DNA from: Cytophagaceae bacterium
GTDB lineage: Bacteria; Bacteroidota; Bacteroidia; Cytophagales; Flexibacteraceae
Length of the DNA: 64,000 bases
NCBI GenBank assembly: GCA_947458545.1
Contig: CANGYH010000001.1
Location: 1,426,001 to 1,490,000 of the forward strand
Direction of reading: 5' to 3'
Translations under genes and position numbers: made by a program
Notes under the pieces: model-generated
Database searches by the model: none
What the model was told of the DNA's origin: nothing
Seen by the model: the letters and a program-made list of their open reading frames with translations, nothing else
In this document: piece after piece, positions 60,045 through 64,000 of the stretch
How the letters are laid out: every line of letters starts with the position of its first letter
Numbering within the stretch: position 1 is the first letter of the stretch

Positions 60045-61121
60045 ATGGCCAAGCGTGCCCTCATCCACCTGCTCCAGCAAGCGGCCGGCATCGGGGTGGC
60101 CGCCGTAGGCGCCGCCCTGGTATCAGGTGCTTATATGCGGGTGCCTTGGGGGCAGGCGTATGCCTACTCGTTGGGTTATACCGCCTTGCTCTGGACGGGC
60201 AACGTGATGCTGATGGCCCAGGCCCGCAAGCGCCTGCCTGGGGTAGAAAACACCGGCAAACGGGTAGCCTTCATGTTTGTGGCCGGCACGGCGTTTACGA
60301 TAGGGGCCGCCGTCGGGCTGGATACGCTGCTCCATGCTTTGCTGGGTACACCCTCACATCCACACCACATAGAGGCCTCCGTGCGCACCTCGCTGACGAT
60401 GACGTACCTGGTCTGCGCCATTCTGGAGGCCCAGTACTACTTCAAGCTCTGGAAAGAAGCCAACCAGCAGGCAGCCGCTCTGCAGCAAACCAACCTGCAG
60501 AGCCAGATTCACCGGTTAAAGGCAGAGCTCAACCCGCACTTCCTATTCAACAACTTCAATACGTTGGCGTCTGTCATCGAAGAAGACCCGGCCAAGGCTA
60601 CCCGGATGGTGCATGCCTTGAGCAAGTACTACCGCTACGTGCTGCAAGCCAGCCAACAGACACTTTGCACGCTGGCCGACGAACTGGCCTCGCTGGAGGC
60701 CTACACGTACCTGCTAAAGATTCGCCACGAGGCGGCCTTTCAGGTGCGGGTGCAGGTGGCAGAGCCTTGCCGGCAGCTTTGGGTGCCCCCGCTTACCCTG
60801 CAACTGCTGGCCGAAAACGCCGTAAAGCACAACAGCGCCACCACTGCCCATCCCCTGATGCTGGAGGTGGCCTGCGACGCAGCCGGCCACCTGACGGTGC
60901 GCAACAACCGTACGCCCCGGCTGGGCACGGCCCCCGGTGCTGGCATCGGGCTGGCCAACCTGCAAGAGCGGTTCCGCCTACTGGGCCTGGGGGATATACG
61001 CTTCGGCACCGGGCCTGACGGCTGGTTTACCGTAGATCTGCCCCTGCAAGCCCCTGCCGCAGAGGCACTCCCCCTGCCCAACCCAACCCATACGCCGAGC
61101 CATGCGGATACTTTTACTTGA
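60045..61121 (+). CDS. LytS/YehU-type sensor histidine kinase
   Basis: A 358-residue inner-membrane kinase with four helices in the first 130 residues, then a His_kinase domain with H165 in LNPHFLFNNFNTL, and a short HATPase region (LLAENAVKHNS, then GAGIGLANLQERFRLLG). This family phosphorylates LytTR response regulators. It starts 23 nt after the TonB receptor and overlaps the regulator gene by 20 nt, so the three form an operon. Confidence 0.93.
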   Translation: MAKRALIHLLQQAAGIGVAAVGAALVSGAYMRVPWGQAYAYSLGYTALLWTGNVMLMAQARKRLPGVENTGKRVAFMFVAGTAFTIGAAVGLDTLLHALLGTPSHPHHIEASVRTSLTMTYLVCAILEAQYYFKLWKEANQQAAALQQTNLQSQIHRLKAELNPHFLFNNFNTLASVIEEDPAKATRMVHALSKYYRYVLQASQQTLCTLADELASLEAYTYLLKIRHEAAFQVRVQVAEPCRQLWVPPLTLQLLAENAVKHNSATTAHPLMLEVACDAAGHLTVRNNRTPRLGTAPGAGIGLANLQERFRLLGLGDIRFGTGPDGWFTVDLPLQAPAAEALPLPNPTHTPSHADTFT

Positions 61122-61875
61122 AGATGAGGCCCCGGCCGCCCGCAGGCTAGAGCGCATGGTGGCCACGGTAGCCCCCCACGCCCGGGTAGAGGCCTCGCTG
61201 CCATCCGTAGGGCAAGCCCTGGCCTGGCTAGACCAGCACCCGGCCCCAGACCTGATCCTGGCCGACATCGAACTGGCCGACGGGCGCTCGTTCGACCTGT
61301 TTGCCCAGCGCCCGCCGCAAGGGGCGGTCATCTTCACCACCGCCTACGACGCCTTTGCCTTGCAGGCCTTTGAGCACAACGGCATCGCCTACCTGCTCAA
61401 GCCCATCGAGGAGGCGCAACTACAAGCTGCCTTCGACCGGCTTTACCGGCTTCGGAACACGGCCACCCCGCAGGCCGGGCCTTTGGCCCAGCATGCCCTG
61501 CAGCGGTTGCTAGAGCAAATGGCCGCCCCCACGCGCTTCCGCGAGCGGTTTTTATTGCGGTTCGGAGACCGATACCTGCCCCTTGAGGTGCAAGAGGTGG
61601 CCTACTTCGCTGCCGAGGGCAAAGGCGTTGCCGCTTGCACACACGATGGCCGTCGCCTACCCCTGGACCAAACCTTAGACCAGCTTGAGTTAGAGCTGGA
61701 TCCTTCCCGATTCTTCCGCGTTAGCCGGAGCGAGCTGGCCAGCCGGACGGCCATCCGTGGCATTGTGGCCCACTTCAACGGGCGGCTCAAGCTGACCCTA
61801 CACCCGGCCACGGCCGAAGAGGTGTACGTAAGCCGCGAGCGCGCCGCAGCCTTCCGCGACTGGATGAGCCGGTAG
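61102..61875 (+). CDS. LytTR-family response regulator
   Basis: A 257-residue regulator with receiver domain (E7-D8-E9, phosphoacceptor D55 in LILADIELADG, TTAYDAFALQAF, K in LLKPI) and C-terminal LytTR DNA-binding domain (about 150-250; VAYFAAEGKGVAACTHDGRRLPLDQTLDQLELELDPSRFFRVSRSELASRTAI). It would bind direct repeats near target promoters as a dimer. Its start lies within the kinase gene, so translation is coupled. Confidence 0.94.
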   Translation: MRILLLEDEAPAARRLERMVATVAPHARVEASLPSVGQALAWLDQHPAPDLILADIELADGRSFDLFAQRPPQGAVIFTTAYDAFALQAFEHNGIAYLLKPIEEAQLQAAFDRLYRLRNTATPQAGPLAQHALQRLLEQMAAPTRFRERFLLRFGDRYLPLEVQEVAYFAAEGKGVAACTHDGRRLPLDQTLDQLELELDPSRFFRVSRSELASRTAIRGIVAHFNGRLKLTLHPATAEEVYVSRERAAAFRDWMSR

Positions 61876-61883
61876 CTTGTGGC

Positions 61884-63074
61884 CTAGTCCACCTGCAAGA
61901 CCAGTCCCTTAAGGTACTCCCCCTCGGGGTGGTAGATATTGATGGGATGGTCTGGCGGCTGGGTGGTCTGGTGCAGGATTCGCACATGCCGCCGCGCGTC
62001 GGCCGCCGCCCCAAAGACGATCTTGCGGAACAGGTCTCGGCTTACGGCCTGCGAGCAACTGAAGGTAAACAGCAACCCACCAGGCCGCAGCCGCTTGAGG
62101 GCCTTCAGGTTTAGCTCTTTGTAGCCCCGGCTGGCATTTTTGAGGGCGCTCTCCTTTTTGGCAAAGGCGGGTGGATCTAGCACGATGATGTCCAGATCGT
62201 CTGGGGCCTGGCGGAAGTAGTCGAAGCAGTCTGCCGCCACGGCCTGGTGGCGGTCTGCCCCCCAGCCATTGAGGGCGGCGTTGCGGTGGGCCTGCTCTAC
62301 GGCTGTTTTGCTGATATCTACCGAGATGGCCTGCGCCGCCCCGCCCGCCAGCGCCGCCAGCGAAAAGCCCCCGGTGTAACTGAACGTATTGAGCACCTTG
62401 GCCCCGGCAGCGTAGGTCTTCAGCAAGGCCCGGGCATCGCGCTGGTCTAAAAAGAAGCCGGTCTTCTGTCCGCCCACCACATCTACCTCAAAGCGCATTC
62501 CATGCTCCTGCACCTCGACGACCGGCGGCCCCTCGGCCCCATACCAGCCCGGTTGCAGCGACACCCGCTCCAGCCAGGCCGAGTTCTCTTTGATTTTGAG
62601 GTAGAGATACTTGTAGCCTGCCTCGCGCAGACCCTCGGCCAGATGGGGCAGCACGCGCTCGGCCCCGAGGGTGAGCACTTGCAGCACCACCGTATTGCCG
62701 TAGGCATCGGCAATAAAACCGGGCATCTGGTCGCCCTCGGCGTGCAGTAGGCGCTGGCAGGTGGTGCCGGTGGCGGCCAGATTCAGGCGGTGCCGCAGGG
62801 CCATGGCCTGCTGCAGCCGGGCGCGCCAGTAACTGCCCTGGCCAGGGTCGGCGGCGGCGTCGTCAAACTCAAAGCAGCGCACCACAATCTGGCTCTCTGG
62901 GCTGTAAAAGCCCGTGGCCAGCCATTTCCCCTCAGCACTGTGCACCTGCACAAAGTCGCCCTCTTGGGCCTCTTTGGGCCGCCGCGCCACCGCACCTGAG
63001 AAAACCCAGGGATGGCGGTTGACTAGGCTGCGCTCGCGGCCGGGTTGCAGGGTCAAAACAGGGGCGGTGTTCAT
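61884..63074 (-). CDS. rlmI: 23S rRNA (cytosine(1962)-C5)-methyltransferase RlmI family
   Basis: A 396-residue SAM-dependent methyltransferase with an N-terminal PUA-like domain (LQPGRERSLVNRHPWVFSGAV) and a Rossmann methyltransferase (EVDVVGGQKTGFFLDQRDAR, VLNTFSYTGGFSLAAL, ISVDISK, IIVLDPPAFAK and the FTFSCSQAV catalytic cysteine). ATG 63074 is chosen; the frame extends upstream through the GACCTTTG box (63110-63117). It converges with the LytTR gene 8 nt apart. Confidence 0.92.
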   Translation of the reverse strand: MNTAPVLTLQPGRERSLVNRHPWVFSGAVARRPKEAQEGDFVQVHSAEGKWLATGFYSPESQIVVRCFEFDDAAADPGQGSYWRARLQQAMALRHRLNLAATGTTCQRLLHAEGDQMPGFIADAYGNTVVLQVLTLGAERVLPHLAEGLREAGYKYLYLKIKENSAWLERVSLQPGWYGAEGPPVVEVQEHGMRFEVDVVGGQKTGFFLDQRDARALLKTYAAGAKVLNTFSYTGGFSLAALAGGAAQAISVDISKTAVEQAHRNAALNGWGADRHQAVAADCFDYFRQAPDDLDIIVLDPPAFAKKESALKNASRGYKELNLKALKRLRPGGLLFTFSCSQAVSRDLFRKIVFGAAADARRHVRILHQTTQPPDHPINIYHPEGEYLKGLVLQVD

Positions 63075-63109
63075 GGCAGGGGCGGCGTTTTGGGCGGCAG
63101 ATGGGGCTG

Positions 63110-63117
63110 CAAAGGTC
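63110..63117 (-). promoter_or_regulatory. -7 box GACCTTTG of rlmI
   Basis: Located 35 nt before ATG 63074, between rlmI and the N-acetyltransferase gene; it argues against the longer open frame as coding. Confidence 0.4.
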
Positions 63118-63133
63118 GGGCCCGGCACGGGTA

Positions 63134-63709
63134 TTAGGATACCCGCTCCACCACGCGCCCATCCACCAGGCGGTAGACCTGGCCAGTTTCCGGACACAAG
63201 GCCTGCCCGTCGGGCCCGAAGGTCAGCTTGTGCCCATACTCAGACACCCAGCCCGCCTGCCGGGCGGGGTTGCCCATCACCAGGGCAAAGGCCGGCACGT
63301 CTTTGGTCACCACGGCCCCGGCCCCGATGAGCGCAAACGCCCCAATGCTGTGGCCGCACACGATGGTGGCGTTGGCCCCGATGCTGGCCCCCCGGCCCAC
63401 GGGCGTGGCCTTGAACTCGTCGCGGCGGATGATGGCCGAGCGCGGGTTGATCACGTTGGTAAACACGCAGCTCGGGCCCAGAAACACGTCGTCCTCGCAG
63501 GTGACGCCCGTGTAGAGGCTGACGTTATTCTGCACCTTGACGTTGCGCCCCAGCGTAACGCCGGGCGACACGACCACGTTTTGCCCCAGGTTGCACCGCT
63601 CGCCCAAGACGGCCCCGGGCATGATGTGCGAAAAGTGCCAGATTTTGCAACCGTCTCCAATGACGGCGCCCTCGTCAATAACAGCAGTAGGGTGTGCGTA
63701 GTACGACAT
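63134..63709 (-). CDS. Left-handed beta-helix sugar N-acetyltransferase (WbpD/WlbB-like)
   Basis: A 191-residue hexapeptide-repeat acyltransferase: VIDEGAVIGDGCKIWHFSHIMPGAVLGERCNLGQNVVVSPGVTLGRNVKVQNNVSLYTGVTCEDDVFLGP shows the repeats, and VFTNVINPRS and VCGHSIGAFALIGAGAVVTKDVPAFALVMGNPA complete the WbpD pattern (3-N-acetylation of UDP-diaminouronate for O-antigen). It fits with wecC, whose product starts the diaminouronate route, though far away. ATG 63709 lies 5 nt after a GACCTTTG box. Confidence 0.88.
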   Translation of the reverse strand: MSYYAHPTAVIDEGAVIGDGCKIWHFSHIMPGAVLGERCNLGQNVVVSPGVTLGRNVKVQNNVSLYTGVTCEDDVFLGPSCVFTNVINPRSAIIRRDEFKATPVGRGASIGANATIVCGHSIGAFALIGAGAVVTKDVPAFALVMGNPARQAGWVSEYGHKLTFGPDGQALCPETGQVYRLVDGRVVERVS

Positions 63710-63714
63710 AGGGG

Positions 63715-63722
63715 CAAAGGTC
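63715..63722 (-). promoter_or_regulatory. -7 box GACCTTTG of the N-acetyltransferase gene
   Basis: Five nt before the ATG and immediately downstream, on the coding strand, of a heptad array. Confidence 0.5.
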
Positions 63723-63727
63723 GGGAG

Positions 63728-63762
63728 AAAGTTGAGAGTTGAGAGTTGAAAGTTGAGAGTTG
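63728..63762 (-). repeat. Heptad array (CAACTYT)5 upstream of the N-acetyltransferase promoter box
   Basis: On the minus strand CAACT starts at 63762, 63755, 63748, 63741 and 63734, a strict 7-nt period. The last copy begins 14 nt before CCTTTG, as at 26047/26061. Confidence 0.85.
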
Positions 63763-63819
63763 TGGCGCGGGCGGTTGGCCCACCTTTGCTTCCATCCGCA
63801 TTGCTTCCAATGTTCTGTG

Positions 63820-63836
63820 CAATGGCTTTGCCATTG
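63820..63836. repeat. Perfect 7-3-7 hairpin, GGC-TTT-GCC core
   Basis: CAATGGC, loop TTT, GCCATTG, with GTG and CAC flanks that extend the symmetry. Confidence 0.65.
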
Positions 63837-63848
63837 TCACGTGCTATG

Positions 63849-63865
63849 GCGAGGCTGTGCCTCGC
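63849..63865. repeat. Perfect 7-3-7 hairpin, GGC-TGT-GCC core
   Basis: GCGAGGC, loop TGT, GCCTCGC, 12 nt after the previous hairpin. Same size and core, different arm sequence. Confidence 0.65.
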
Positions 63866-63926
63866 GTGAAGGCCAAGGCGGCAGAGATGGCAGGATGTTA
63901 GAGGGCCTAGGGGGTGCGGTTTGTAG

Positions 63927-63979
63927 CGCGGGCAGTAGCCCGCGAGGCCTGCGTATTTACCCCGGGCTAAAGCCAGGGG
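63927..63979. repeat. Two further palindromes with GGC...GCC cores
   Basis: CGCGGGC-AGTA-GCCCGCG (63927-63944) and CCCCGGGCT-AA-AGCCAGGGG (63960-63979, one mismatch). No ORF overlaps them. Together with the two hairpins before, the last 200 nt of the window are a repeat island without gene. Confidence 0.6.
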
Positions 63980-64000
63980 CTACTGAAAAGTGTCTGCTCT

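Overview
The window looks like a gene-dense chromosomal segment of a high-GC member of the Bacteroidota (Cytophagia or Saprospiria-like). The evidence is two proteins with type IX secretion (T9SS) sorting domains plus a third probable one, the gliding/T9SS-associated genes sprE/porW and gldC, a SusC-like TonB-dependent receptor, a DAHP synthase-chorismate mutase fusion, a fused alpha/beta E1 dehydrogenase, a Bacteroidota-type PurF beginning near an ECGIALLRL stretch, and many start codons preceded by the Bacteroidota -7 promoter box TAnnTTTG (here mostly T/G-ACCTTTGC). I see no rRNA, tRNA, CRISPR array, transposase, integrase or phage gene.

Layout. 1-3664: the 5' part of a large secreted alginate-lyase-like PA14 protein that runs off the left edge. 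4435-9277: a crtI-crtB-lycopene cyclase-ispH operon ending in a good terminator, with a separately terminated ECF sigma factor gene upstream. 9.6-16.2 kb: surface polysaccharide genes (rfbC, a Wzc-like tyrosine kinase, wecC, an O-antigen ligase/polymerase) and an outer-membrane beta-barrel. 16.5-32.9 kb: housekeeping genes (thiolase, purF, cvpA, murQ, folD, lpxH) mixed with sprE/porW, gldC, a CoA-transferase subunit, a b-type cytochrome and a heparinase-like enzyme. 33.1-42.8 kb: a Wzz-like protein, an RNA methyltransferase, a 1471-residue GEVED/PKD T9SS protein and poorly characterised genes. 42.8-46.3 kb: E1 dehydrogenase whose 3' end is duplicated around a small membrane-protein gene, then a HEPN-MNT toxin-antitoxin-type pair. 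46.3-54.7 kb: acyltransferase, DAHP synthase, an anti-sigma partner-switch pair, bioA, a second rfbC-like gene and a flippase. 54.7-64 kb: a probable T9SS protein, a GNAT-like protein, a TonB receptor-LytS-LytTR operon, rlmI and a sugar N-acetyltransferase.

How it works together. Isoprenoid supply (IspH) and carotenoid formation share one transcript. Several unlinked genes (wecC, wzc, rfbC x2, wzz, ligase, flippase, N-acetyltransferase) belong to surface glycan assembly. SprE/PorW and GldC belong to the secretion/gliding machinery used by the T9SS cargo proteins. The most unusual signals are non-coding: heptad arrays (CAACTYT)n placed at the same 14-nt offset from the -7 box at two distant promoters; a family of perfect short hairpins with a GGC-nnn-GCC core; -7 boxes only 3-9 nt from start codons, suggesting leaderless mRNAs; four convergent gene pairs sharing a YTAG stop tetranucleotide; and an 80-bp near-identical copy of the E1 gene's 3' end. 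All coordinates come from reading the sequence; no database search was possible.
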